DNA from: Amycolatopsis orientalis DSM 40040 = KCTC 9412
Lineage (GTDB): Bacteria > Actinomycetota > Actinomycetes > Mycobacteriales > Pseudonocardiaceae
Reading direction: 5' to 3'
NCBI RefSeq assembly: GCF_000478275.1
Contig: NZ_ASJB01000081.1
Coordinates: 1 to 51,292 of the forward strand
Length of the DNA: 51,292 nucleotides
Part shown: piece after piece, positions 23,628 to 31,167 of the stretch
Numbering within the stretch: position 1 is the stretch's first letter
How the letters are laid out: every line of letters begins with the position of its first letter
Notes under the pieces: generated by a model
The model's database searches: none
What the model saw: only the letters and a program-made list of their open reading frames with translations
What the model was told of the DNA's origin: nothing
Program-made: the position numbers and the translations under genes

Positions 23628-24089
23628 GTGCTGCACATCGTCTTCGTCTGCTCCGGCAACATCTGCCGCTCACCGATGGCCGAACTCGTCTTCCGCGCGA
23701 AGGCCGAGGAAGCCGGTCTCGACCACCTCGTCCAGGCGTCCAGCGCGGGCACCGGCGGCTGGCATGTCGGGGAGGCCGCCGACAAGCGGGCCCGCGCGAA
23801 GCTGGCGGAACACGGTTACCCGACCGGCCACGTCGCCGCCGAGGTCGACCGCGGGCATCTCGCCGCCGACCTGCTGCTCGCCGCGGACGAGAGCCACCTC
23901 TCCTTCCTTCGGCGCAAGGTGACCGACCCGGCGAAGGTCCGCTTGCTGCGGGAGTTCGATCCGTCCGCGCCCGAAGGCGCCGAGGTCCCGGACCCGTACT
24001 ACGGCGAGGACGACGGTTTCGAAGACGTCCTCGGCATGATCGAGCGGACCGTTCCGGGCCTGCTCGAGTGGGTGCGCGCACACGCCTGA
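23628..24089 (+). CDS. Low molecular weight protein-tyrosine phosphatase (PtpA-like)
   Basis: A 153-residue LMW-PTP that removes phosphate from tyrosine. The P-loop CSGNICRS places nucleophile Cys8 and Arg14; the general acid is Asp122 in PDPYYGEDD. GTG 23628 is used because it puts the P-loop at the usual distance from the N-terminus. It is followed 23 nt later by the SURF1 gene, the same pair as ptpA (Rv2234)-Rv2235 in M. tuberculosis. The phosphatase may act on a bacterial tyrosine kinase or cell-envelope regulator; no kinase lies nearby. Confidence 0.93.
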   Translation: MLHIVFVCSGNICRSPMAELVFRAKAEEAGLDHLVQASSAGTGGWHVGEAADKRARAKLAEHGYPTGHVAAEVDRGHLAADLLLAADESHLSFLRRKVTDPAKVRLLREFDPSAPEGAEVPDPYYGEDDGFEDVLGMIERTVPGLLEWVRAHA

Positions 24090-24112
24090 AGCGGACCGCT
24101 TACCGTGGTGGG

Positions 24113-24934
24113 GTGCGGTTGAAGTTCCTGCTACGGCCCGGCTGGCTGGCGTTGACGTTGGTGGTGTTCACCTTCGCCGTCTGCTGCTTCACCCTGCTGG
24201 CGCCGTGGCAGTTCTCCCGCAACACCGAGCGCGAGCATCAGAACGCGGCGCTGCGGGAGTCGTTCACCGGGCAGCCGAAGTCGCTGGACGAACTGCTTCC
24301 CGCGGGTGCCGCCCCTGATCAGCGCACCGAATGGCATCTGGTCGCGATGAAGGGCACGTACCTTCCCGAGGGCGAGGTCGTGGCCCGTCTGCGCTCCGTA
24401 CAGGGCGAAGCGGCCTTCGAGGTCCTGACACCGTTCCGGACCGTCGAGGGCACCGTGGTGCTGGTGGACCGCGGGTACGTGCGGCTCGACGCGAAGTCGC
24501 GCGCCCTGCCCTTCGCCCCGCCGCCCACCGGGGTCGTCGACATCATCACGCGGGCGCGTCACGACGAGAGGGACGGGAAGAACCGCGACGCCTTCGCCGA
24601 CGAGTCGACCGGCGGGAAGCTGCAGAGCTACGTCGTCGATTCCCAGGTCGTCGCGCGGGCCGCGAAACTGGACATCCGGCCGGGGTACTTCCAGCTCGAC
24701 GTGAACCAGCCCGGCGTGCTGGGCGCGCTGCCGCTGCCGCAGACCGACGCGGGGCCGTTCTTCTCCTACGCGCTCCAGTGGATCGCGTTCGGGGCGATGG
24801 CGCTGCTCGGCTGGCTGTACTTCACCGTCCGCGAGCTGAAGCCGGGCGGCGCGCTGACCACGGAACGGCCGCAGCGCCGCAAGAGCGTCGCGGAGATGCT
24901 GGCCGAGGACGAACGCTCCGAAGTGGCCACCTGA
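24113..24934 (+). CDS. SURF1 family protein (cytochrome oxidase biogenesis)
   Basis: A 273-residue membrane protein with two helices, at about residues 10-28 and 226-244, enclosing an extracytoplasmic SURF1 domain. Family marks are PWQFSRN after the first helix, VDRGYVRLD in the middle and SYALQWIAFGAMALLGW in the second helix. SURF1 assists heme a3 insertion into cytochrome c oxidase. GTG 24113 was chosen because residues upstream of it do not fit the family. The C-terminal about 30 residues are polar and cytoplasmic. Downstream of ptpA, as in other actinobacteria. Confidence 0.92.
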   Translation: MRLKFLLRPGWLALTLVVFTFAVCCFTLLAPWQFSRNTEREHQNAALRESFTGQPKSLDELLPAGAAPDQRTEWHLVAMKGTYLPEGEVVARLRSVQGEAAFEVLTPFRTVEGTVVLVDRGYVRLDAKSRALPFAPPPTGVVDIITRARHDERDGKNRDAFADESTGGKLQSYVVDSQVVARAAKLDIRPGYFQLDVNQPGVLGALPLPQTDAGPFFSYALQWIAFGAMALLGWLYFTVRELKPGGALTTERPQRRKSVAEMLAEDERSEVAT

Positions 24935-24988
24935 TCTGACGCGAAACTGGACCTTTTATAGGGCCATTCCGCGTGCTCATACTCGATC

Positions 24989-25609
24989 ATGCTGATTCAC
25001 CCGTGGGACTCCGCCCACGACGACGCCGAATGGCGGGAGTGGCTTTCCGAACACGACTTCGGCCAGCTGATCGCCGGAGGCAAGGGCCGTGACCTGCCGA
25101 TCGTCAACCCGGTGCACTTCGTCTACGACGGCGCCCGCACGGTCCTGCTGCACCTCGCGCGCCCCAATCCGGTCTGGCCGCTCCTGGAGGAGCACCCGCG
25201 CGCGCTGCTCTCGGTGACCGACGACCACACCTACATCCAGTCCGGCTGGAACACCCCGGCCGACCCGCCGCACGGCGTCCCGACGTCGTACTACGCGTCC
25301 GTCCAGCTCGAATGCGACGTCCGGCTGGTCGACGGCGCCGAGGAGAAGGCGGCGCTGCTGGACCGGCAGCTCGCGCACTTCGAGCCTTCCGGTGACCGTG
25401 TCGCCGTGAGCGCCACCGAGGCCCCGGACAAGCGGCTGCTCCCCGGCATCCGCGGGGTCGAGCTGACCGTGACCGGGGTGCGGGCGAAGTTCAAGTTCGG
25501 CGGGAACAAGCAGCCCGCCGACCGGGCGCGGATCGACGCGGAACTGGAGCGGCGCGGCGGTCCGATGGACGGGCGGGCACGGGCTCAGCTGGCCCGGCGG
25601 GAGCGATAG
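24989..25609 (+). CDS. PaiB-type FMN-binding split-barrel protein
   Basis: A 206-residue protein of the FMN-binding negative regulator (PaiB) family, within the pyridoxamine-phosphate-oxidase-like split barrel fold. Typical motifs are NPVHFVYDG, LHLARPNP, TYIQSGWN and GVPTSYYASVQLEC, and the C-terminal KFKFGGNKQPADR. PaiB was described as a regulator of sporulation and protease genes in Bacillus, but many members are probably flavin- or heme-linked enzymes. Its TAG stop lies inside a 68-nt repeat (copy B). The start region contains no strong ribosome site; ATG fits the family N-terminus. Confidence 0.85.
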   Translation: MLIHPWDSAHDDAEWREWLSEHDFGQLIAGGKGRDLPIVNPVHFVYDGARTVLLHLARPNPVWPLLEEHPRALLSVTDDHTYIQSGWNTPADPPHGVPTSYYASVQLECDVRLVDGAEEKAALLDRQLAHFEPSGDRVAVSATEAPDKRLLPGIRGVELTVTGVRAKFKFGGNKQPADRARIDAELERRGGPMDGRARAQLARRER

Positions 25610-25671
25610 CAAAGGTCCCTGGCTCTCTTTCCGCAGGTCAGAGAGCCGGGCGATAGCAAAGGTCCCTTGCT
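25604..25671 (+). repeat. 68-nt dispersed element, copy B
   Basis: The element begins 3 nt before the PaiB-like stop codon and supplies its TAG. The core stem GGCTCTC / GAGAGCC encloses the conserved loop TTTCCGCAGGTC, and the outer palindromes AGCAAAGGTCCCTGGCT and AGCAAAGGTCCCTTGCT close the ends. It has the same length and register as copies A and C. Confidence 0.88.
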
Positions 25672-25744
25672 CCCCCTCCGGTGTCGAGTCGCGCCCCTCC
25701 CGTTCGTCCTCGGGGTGCACGACATCTCGAGGAAGGGAACAGAC

Positions 25745-26350
25745 ATGGAAACGATGGAGTCGTACCGGCACGCCCAGGACGGGTTCGACGCGGTCCTCGC
25801 GGCGGTCCGGCCGGATCAATGGGACAAACCGTCGATGTGCTCCGAGTGGTCGGTGCGCGACGTCGCCGGACACGTGATCTGGGGCCAGCACCAAATGCGT
25901 GCCTGGGCGACCGGTGAGGACTACAAGGAACCGGCGGGTGCGCCGGGCGCGCCGCATCCGGCGGTGCTGGCCGGAGCCGATCCGCTGCGGACCTGGCGGG
26001 CGGCGCGCGAGGAGTCGGTCGCGGCGCTGACGCCGGACACACTCGCCAGGATCACCTCGATCACGGGGATGGGCGAAGTCCCGCTGGCCGCGATCGTCAC
26101 CCTCTTGATCACCGATCACGTCGCCCACACCTGGGACATCGGGTACGCCCTCGGGATGGACGTCCGGACCGCTCCCCCGCTCGTCGACGTCGCCTTCGAA
26201 TGGGCTCGCGCCCATGTCGTGCGCCGTCCCGGGTTCTTCGGGCCGGAGCTCACCCCGCCCGAGGACGCCGACAAGCTGACCCGGTTGCTGGCGTTCCTCG
26301 GCCGGGCGGCTCGGCAGCCGGGGAATCGAGTGACCGCAACCGTCCACTGA
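25745..26350 (+). CDS. TIGR03086 / DinB-like metal-binding protein
   Basis: A 201-residue four-helix-bundle protein of the mycothiol-dependent maleylpyruvate isomerase/DinB-like group. Candidate metal ligands are His in SVRDVAGHVIWGQHQ and the LLITDHVAHTWDIGYALG motif. ATG 25745 follows AGGAAGGGA by a good distance. Members use mycothiol or act on unknown substrates; TIGR03086-type proteins are abundant paralogues in actinomycetes. The 3' end overlaps the convergent ECF sigma gene by 101 nt, and the last 33 residues are encoded opposite that gene. Confidence 0.8.
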   Translation: METMESYRHAQDGFDAVLAAVRPDQWDKPSMCSEWSVRDVAGHVIWGQHQMRAWATGEDYKEPAGAPGAPHPAVLAGADPLRTWRAAREESVAALTPDTLARITSITGMGEVPLAAIVTLLITDHVAHTWDIGYALGMDVRTAPPLVDVAFEWARAHVVRRPGFFGPELTPPEDADKLTRLLAFLGRAARQPGNRVTATVH

Positions 26351-27521
26351 GGAATCGCCGGTCGCCGGGGGCGGTGGCGAGGTCATGCGCGCGGCGGTAC
26401 GCGGCGATCGCCTCGTCGCGCCTGCCGAGACGGCGAAGCAGATCCGCGCGTGCGGAGTGGAACAAGTGGTAGCCCTCCAACCCCCCGATCCGGTCGATGA
26501 GCGCGAGCCCGTCCTCCGGCGTCGTGGCCATCGCGACGGCGACCGCGTGGTTCAGCGCCACCACCGGCGAGGGCGTCAGCGCCAGCAGTTCACCGTAGAG
26601 CGCGGCGATCCCGGGCCAATCCGTGTCCGTTGTGGACGGTGCCTGCGCGTGGAGCACCGCGATGGCGGCCTGGAGCTGGTAGGGCCCGGGCGCCCCGTGG
26701 CGCAGCGCCCGGTCGAGGACGCCGACCGCTTCGGCGATCTCGCCGTGATCCCATCCGGACCGGTCCTGATCCTCCAGCAGGATGACATCGCCGGCGTCGT
26801 CGCGGCGGACGGCGGACCGCGAGTCGTGCAGCAACAGCAAAGCGACCAAGCCGAGCGCTTCGGGCTCGTCGGGCATGAGGGCGGCCACGAGCCTGCCGAG
26901 CCGGATCGCCTCTCGCCGCACCACCGCGTCGTCAGCGGTGTAGCCCTGCGTGAAGATCAAGTACACGACCGACAGCACGCCGGACAGCCGCTCGGGCAGC
27001 AGGTGGTCGGCCGGGACCTCCAGGCCGATGCCTGCGTCGCGGATCTTCCGTTTCGCCCGCACCAACCGCTGCGCGAGCGTCGCTTCGGCGACCAGGAAAC
27101 ACCGCGCGATCTGCGCCGCGGTCAGCCCGGCGACGGCCTGCAGTGTGAGCGCGACCCGTGCCTCCTCGGCCAGCGCGGGATGGCAACAGGTGAAGATCAG
27201 GCTCAGCCGTTCGTCGCCGACGGCGAGCAGCCGTTTGTCGTCGAAGTCGGACATCGTCGCCTCCACCGGCGCGGCCGCCTCTTCCTGTTTCTCCCGGCCG
27301 AGCCGGGCTCGCCGCAGCCGGTCGATGGCGCTGTTGCGCGCGACCGTGAGCAGCCAGGCGACCGGATCGTCCGGCGGCTCGGACCAGCGCCGCAGCGCCT
27401 GCGCGCACGCGTCCTGCAACGCGTCTTCGGCGAGTTCGAAGTCGCCGAGGGCGCGGACGAGCGCGGCGAGCATCCGGGCGCGGTGTTCGCGGAAGACCCG
27501 CTCCACCACGTCGGCCGTCAT
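26250..27521 (-). CDS. ECF42-type RNA polymerase sigma factor with C-terminal helical domain
   Basis: A 423-residue sigma factor. Regions 2 and 4 lie in the first about 180 residues (LAEDALQDACAQAL is the region 2 core; GLTAAQIARCFLVAEATLAQRL is the region 4 helix-turn-helix). A TPR-like DUF6596-type domain of about 220 residues follows. ECF42 factors have no anti-sigma and are linked to DGPF/YciI proteins, exactly as here: the YciI gene lies upstream with an ATGA overlap. The C-terminal about 27 residues after FLSGRLRSL extend past the usual family end into the neighbouring gene's antisense strand. Confidence 0.9.
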   Translation of the reverse strand: MTADVVERVFREHRARMLAALVRALGDFELAEDALQDACAQALRRWSEPPDDPVAWLLTVARNSAIDRLRRARLGREKQEEAAAPVEATMSDFDDKRLLAVGDERLSLIFTCCHPALAEEARVALTLQAVAGLTAAQIARCFLVAEATLAQRLVRAKRKIRDAGIGLEVPADHLLPERLSGVLSVVYLIFTQGYTADDAVVRREAIRLGRLVAALMPDEPEALGLVALLLLHDSRSAVRRDDAGDVILLEDQDRSGWDHGEIAEAVGVLDRALRHGAPGPYQLQAAIAVLHAQAPSTTDTDWPGIAALYGELLALTPSPVVALNHAVAVAMATTPEDGLALIDRIGGLEGYHLFHSARADLLRRLGRRDEAIAAYRRAHDLATAPGDRRFLSGRLRSLDSPAAEPPGRGTPATGSACRRPRAG

Positions 27522-27904
27522 TCCGCGGCGGCCACCGGGTCGGACGGCCGGTGATCCAGCCCCGGCACACCGGCGATCGGCCGCACCTCGATGGAGCCTT
27601 CGCTCGCCAGCGGACAGAGCGCGGCCAGCTCAAGGGCTTCGTCGAGGTTCCGGCAGTCGAGGACGTAGTAGCCGCCGAGGTGCTCGTGGGTTTCCACGAA
27701 CGGCCCGTCGGTGACGAGCGTTTTACCGCCCCGCACCTCGACGACGGTCGCCGTGCTCTCCGGCCGCAGCGGATGCCCGCCGACGAAGGCACCGCGGCGG
27801 CGGCATTCGTCGGCGAAGGCATTCACCCTGGCCAGCGCATCGGGAAAGGCGGGGTCCCCGGGCTCCGGCCGCTTGCAGTTGTAGATCAGGAGCAGATATC
27901 GCAC
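27518..27904 (-). CDS. YciI-like (DGPF domain) protein, ECF42 partner
   Basis: A 128-residue protein of the YciI/YCII-related family, often called DGPF after its motif, present here as TDGPFVETHEHLGGYY. It begins MRYLLLIYNCK; the GTG at 27904 has GGAGG at 7 nt. In ECF42 operons one or more DGPF genes precede the sigma gene, and the sigma factor activates them; the substrate is unknown. The acidic His-Asp pair typical of YciI catalytic sites is not obvious. The gene stop overlaps the sigma ATG by 4 nt. Confidence 0.9.
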   Translation of the reverse strand: MRYLLLIYNCKRPEPGDPAFPDALARVNAFADECRRRGAFVGGHPLRPESTATVVEVRGGKTLVTDGPFVETHEHLGGYYVLDCRNLDEALELAALCPLASEGSIEVRPIAGVPGLDHRPSDPVAAAE

Positions 27905-27978
27905 GGGTCCTCCAGCCGTCCGAAACGGATCGTTCGCAGAGGATGACGAACAGGGAGACGGTAACTCGACAGCCGGGC

Positions 27979-28797
27979 TCAGACCGGCCAGCTGAGGGTG
28001 ACCAGTTCGCGACCCGAGGAGCCGAGATCCGGCGGTACCGCCGGGTCGACCCCGAGGTCCAGTAGGGCGGCCTCGACTTCGGACTCGGCCTTCAGAGGAA
28101 GACAAAGCCTCCTTCGCGTGACATCGACCAGCTCCGCGAAGGTGGCGTACTCGGCTTCGGGCTCTCGACGCCATCGCTCGACTTTGGGTTCAACGCCCAG
28201 TTCGGCCAACGCGGCGACGCAGTCCTCCGCGGTCGGCCCAGCCGGGCGTTCGATGCCGTGGAAACGCCGCCACAACGGGTTCAGCTCGGTGAGCGGATGC
28301 GCGGCCGCGATTTCTGCGATCACCGTCCGGCGGGCGGACGCGGTCAGCGCCCGGACGAAAGGGCCCAGGTCGACGACGTTGTAAAGGACGTTCCCGCAGA
28401 CGACCACGTCGGCGGCCCCCGCCTGCCCGGCCTGCTCTGGCCAGCGGCCTTCGACGACGCGGGCGGTCGTGCCGAGCGTGCGCGCGCGGGCGGCGAAGTG
28501 GGCGAGCAGTTCGGTATCCGCGTCGACCGCCGTGAGCGCCCGGACCGGCGCCCGGCCGAGCAGCGGGAGGCTCGTCGCCCCGGCGGCGGCGCCGACATCG
28601 AGGACGGTGCCCGGGGTGGCCAGCGCCGCGACGGCGGCGGCGTGGGTCGCGCCCGCCGGCCGGGCGATCTGGGCGTCCGCCCGACGGATGAACACCTGAC
28701 GCGGGAGCACCCAGGGCGATTCGGGCGCGCCGCTCAGGATGTCGTCCGGAATCGCCCACGCGGCCAGGTGCTCCGCCCAGCGCTGGGTCGCGGTCAT
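27979..28797 (-). CDS. Class I SAM-dependent methyltransferase
   Basis: A 272-residue enzyme with a Rossmann SAM-binding core: motif I VLDVGAAAGATSLPLLG (about residues 65-81), the acidic TAVDADTELL strand end and VVVCGNVLYNV as motif IV. The N-terminal helices and the C-terminal CLPL segment are family-specific. AGGAGGAG lies 5 nt before ATG 28797; an in-frame upstream start exists only because the 68-nt repeat is open in that frame and is rejected. The target is unknown. The gene is separate from the YciI-sigma pair by 74 nt. Confidence 0.82.
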   Translation of the reverse strand: MTATQRWAEHLAAWAIPDDILSGAPESPWVLPRQVFIRRADAQIARPAGATHAAAVAALATPGTVLDVGAAAGATSLPLLGRAPVRALTAVDADTELLAHFAARARTLGTTARVVEGRWPEQAGQAGAADVVVCGNVLYNVVDLGPFVRALTASARRTVIAEIAAAHPLTELNPLWRRFHGIERPAGPTAEDCVAALAELGVEPKVERWRREPEAEYATFAELVDVTRRRLCLPLKAESEVEAALLDLGVDPAVPPDLGSSGRELVTLSWPV

Positions 28798-28813
28798 CGG
28801 CTCTCCTCCTGGG

Positions 28814-28881
28814 CGACAGCAAAGGTCCCCTGCTCCCTTTACGCAGGTCAGCAGCCTAGGTGATAGCAAAGGTCCCTTGCT
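28814..28881 (+). repeat. 68-nt dispersed element, copy C
   Basis: Same length and register as copies A and B. The core stem here is CTGCT / AGCAG around TTTACGCAGGTC, different in sequence from copy B but still paired. Its right end supplies two bases of the TAG stop of the cobalamin gene (28880-28882 on the minus strand). Confidence 0.88.
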
Positions 28882-29836
28882 ACCGGCGCCGCCGCCAAAG
28901 ACCGACGACAGCGGCCAGCACCACCGAGCTGAGCGCGCCCAGCCACCCCACCACCCGCGAAAGCTCCACGGCCCGCGTCACGTGCCCGGCGTCCGGGTTG
29001 CGGCCGATGCCGAGCACCGGCAGTTCCTCGACCCCGTGCGGGTACACCGTCCGCCCGCCGACCCGGATCTCCAGCGCCCCGGCGAACGCGGCCTCGACGC
29101 GGCCCGCATTCGGGCTCGGATGCGCGGTCGTGTCCCGCCGCCATGCCCGCCACGCGCCGCCCGCCGAACCACCGACGACCGGGGCCGCGAGCACGGTCAG
29201 CCCGGCCGCGACGCGGGTGGGCACGAGATGGACGATTTCATCCAACCGGGCGACAAACCACCGGTACCGCTCGGGACGGCCCCGGCCCAGGCCGCGCAGC
29301 AGGCTGATCGCGCGCGAGCCGAGCAGACCGGGCGCGCCCGCGAGTGCGCCCCACACCAGCGGCGCGACGACGACGTTCGCGGTGTTCTCGGCGAGCGTCT
29401 CCACCGAAGCGCGCGAAAGTCCGATGACGCCGAGACTGTCGGCGACGCGGGGGTCCAGTGTGGACAGTGTGGTGCGCGCGGTTTCGAGTTCGCCCTCTTC
29501 GAGATCCCTCGCCAGCGACGTGCCGTGCGCGGCGAGACCGGCGGCGCCGAGAACGGCCCAGGTGGTCACCGCGGTCGTGGTCGCCTGCAGGACGGGGCTG
29601 CGCCGTCCGGCGCGTTCGGCGAGGGCGCCCGCCAGCACGGCGGAACCCGCCAGACCACCGGTCCAGAGCACGCCTGCCGCCGGATGCTTCGACCGGACCT
29701 TCGCGTCCACCGCGGCGGCCGCCCTGGCGAACGCCGTCACCGGGCGCCGGGACCGGGGATCCCCGATCGCCCCGTCGGCCGCCACCCCCAACACCAAACC
29801 GATCGCGCGTGCCGCGCTCACCGTCGCCCCCTGCAT
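28880..29836 (-). CDS. cobD: CobD/CbiB-type adenosylcobinamide-phosphate synthase
   Basis: A 318-residue membrane protein that attaches the aminopropanol arm to cobyric acid. Family marks are LVLGVAADGAIGDPRSRRP near the N-terminus, SVETLAENTANVVVAPLVWGALAG in the centre, and the AHPSPNAGRVEAAFAGALEI motif near the C-terminus. Several hydrophobic helices fit an inner-membrane enzyme. ATG 29836 (GAGGGA upstream) and GTG 29821 (AGGGGG upstream) are both plausible starts. It follows the GntR gene by 37 nt. No cobalamin riboswitch was seen. Its M. tuberculosis counterpart Rv2236c lies in the same neighbourhood as ptpA. Confidence 0.9.
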   Translation of the reverse strand: MQGATVSAARAIGLVLGVAADGAIGDPRSRRPVTAFARAAAAVDAKVRSKHPAAGVLWTGGLAGSAVLAGALAERAGRRSPVLQATTTAVTTWAVLGAAGLAAHGTSLARDLEEGELETARTTLSTLDPRVADSLGVIGLSRASVETLAENTANVVVAPLVWGALAGAPGLLGSRAISLLRGLGRGRPERYRWFVARLDEIVHLVPTRVAAGLTVLAAPVVGGSAGGAWRAWRRDTTAHPSPNAGRVEAAFAGALEIRVGGRTVYPHGVEELPVLGIGRNPDAGHVTRAVELSRVVGWLGALSSVVLAAVVGLWRRRR

Positions 29837-29873
29837 GCAGTTCCCTCGAAGACCTGCAGAGATTACTCGAAGA

Positions 29874-30569
29874 TCATCCGTCCAGGAGGACGGCCATCTC
29901 GTCGCGTGCCTGGCTGACGATGTCCCGCATGGCACGTTCGGCCCGGTCAGGGTCACCGGTGTCGACGGCGGCGGCGACCTCGACGTGCAGCGCGACGGCC
30001 TCGGGCTGCGGCTCCTCCGGCATCAGCCCGTGCCCGGTGCGCCCGGCGAGCACCTCGGCGACGACCGCGGAAAGCTGCGCGAACATCGGATTCCGCGACG
30101 AGGAGAGCAGCAGGTCATGGAAGGCGACGTCGTGGCCGAGGAAGGTCACGAGATCCCGCCGGTGCGCCGTCTCCTCCAGCCGCTTGGCCAGCGCGCGCAG
30201 GCGGCCACCCTCCTCCGGCGTCGCCCGCAGCGCGGCGAACCGGGCCGCGCTCGGTTCGACGGCGGAGCGCAGCTCGGTCAGCGTGCGCAGCGCGGTCTTC
30301 CGTTCGGTGCCGTCGAGCTGCCAGCGGATGAGCCGCGGGTCGTAGTGGTTCCACTCCCCAGGGTTGCGGACGATCATCCCGACCCGGCGCTTACTGCTGG
30401 TCAGGCACATCGTCTCCAGTACGCGGACGACCTCGCGCGCCACGGTGCGCGACGCGCCGAAGCGCTCCTGCAGCTCCTCGGACCGCAGCACCGAACCCGG
30501 CGCGAACTCCCCGTTCGCGATCGCGGAGCCGAGCGCGTCGAGCATTTCGGCATGCCTGTCATTGCCCAC
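29874..30569 (-). CDS. GntR/FadR-family regulator, probable gluconate repressor
   Basis: A 231-residue repressor. The N-terminal winged helix (about residues 5-70) has GSVLRSEELQERFGASRTVAREVVRVLE split across its recognition helix, and the C-terminal FCD domain carries helical metal/ligand motifs (LGHDVAFHDLLLSSSRN, ALHVEVAAAVDTGD). It is divergent from gluconate kinase and permease genes, with a 103-nt gap containing two operator-like palindromes. FCD regulators of gluconate operons are released by gluconate or its phosphate. The role is inferred from context and is well supported. Confidence 0.88.
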   Translation of the reverse strand: MGNDRHAEMLDALGSAIANGEFAPGSVLRSEELQERFGASRTVAREVVRVLETMCLTSSKRRVGMIVRNPGEWNHYDPRLIRWQLDGTERKTALRTLTELRSAVEPSAARFAALRATPEEGGRLRALAKRLEETAHRRDLVTFLGHDVAFHDLLLSSSRNPMFAQLSAVVAEVLAGRTGHGLMPEEPQPEAVALHVEVAAAVDTGDPDRAERAMRDIVSQARDEMAVLLDG

Positions 30570-30595
30570 CTGGGAACCCTAGCGTTCTGATTCGA

Positions 30596-30629
30596 TTAAG
30601 TAGTACTTCATATTGCTTAAGTAGTACTT
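30596..30629. promoter_or_regulatory. Twin GntR operator
   Basis: TTAAGTAGTACTT occurs at 30596-30608 and again at 30617-30629. Each is a near-perfect palindrome (AAGTA-G-TACTT), and the centres are 21 nt apart, two helix turns. They lie between the divergent regulator and kinase genes, 27 nt beyond the regulator start and 44 nt before the kinase ATG. Confidence 0.75.
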
Positions 30630-30672
30630 TTGAGCTGTACTCGTCCCGGCTACAACGACGTGGGAGGTACGG

Positions 30673-31167
30673 ATGACCGTCATCGTGGTGATGGGCGTTT
30701 CCGGCTCGGGCAAGACGACCGTGGGCACGGCACTCGCCGAACGCCTCGGCGTCGACTACGCCGAAGCGGACACGTTCCATCCGAAGGCGAACATCGACAA
30801 GATGAGTTCCGGTCACCCGCTGAACGACGAAGACCGGCAACCCTGGCTCGAAGCCATCGCCGCCTGGATCTCCGACCACCAGTCCTCCGGCGGCGTCGTG
30901 ACCTCCTCCGCGCTCAAGTACCGCTACCGCGACGTCCTGCGCGGCGGCGGCGACGTCTGGTTCCTGCACCTGCACGGCGACCGCGCCCTGCTCGCCGACC
31001 GGATGAAGACCCGCTCCGGCCATTTCATGCCGGTGTCCCTTTTGGACAGTCAGCTGGCCGACCTCGAACAGTTGCGGCCGGACGAATCCGGCCTCGTCGC
31101 CGACATCGCGCACACGCCGGAAGAGATCATCGCCTCCGCCCTCTCCGCTCTCGAGGACCGCAAATGA
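30673..31167 (+). CDS. gntK: Gluconokinase
   Basis: A 164-residue P-loop kinase of the GntK family: Walker A GVSGSGKTT (residues 8-16), DTFHPKANIDKM for substrate binding, ALKYRYRDVLR and HFMPVSLLDSQLADLE. It phosphorylates gluconate to 6-phosphogluconate, feeding the pentose phosphate or Entner-Doudoroff route. GGGAGG lies before the ATG. Its stop overlaps the permease start by 4 nt, so kinase and transporter are coupled. Control by the divergent GntR regulator is inferred from the operator pair. Confidence 0.95.
   Translation: MTVIVVMGVSGSGKTTVGTALAERLGVDYAEADTFHPKANIDKMSSGHPLNDEDRQPWLEAIAAWISDHQSSGGVVTSSALKYRYRDVLRGGGDVWFLHLHGDRALLADRMKTRSGHFMPVSLLDSQLADLEQLRPDESGLVADIAHTPEEIIASALSALEDRK

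Noticed and set aside
23094..28881. CRISPR array from the three 68-nt copies
   Set aside because: The copies are 2-3 kb apart with genes between, in both orientations, and no cas gene is present.
29837..29873. Cobalamin riboswitch before cobD
   Set aside because: Only 37 nt separate it from the GntR gene and no B12-box or long structured leader is seen.
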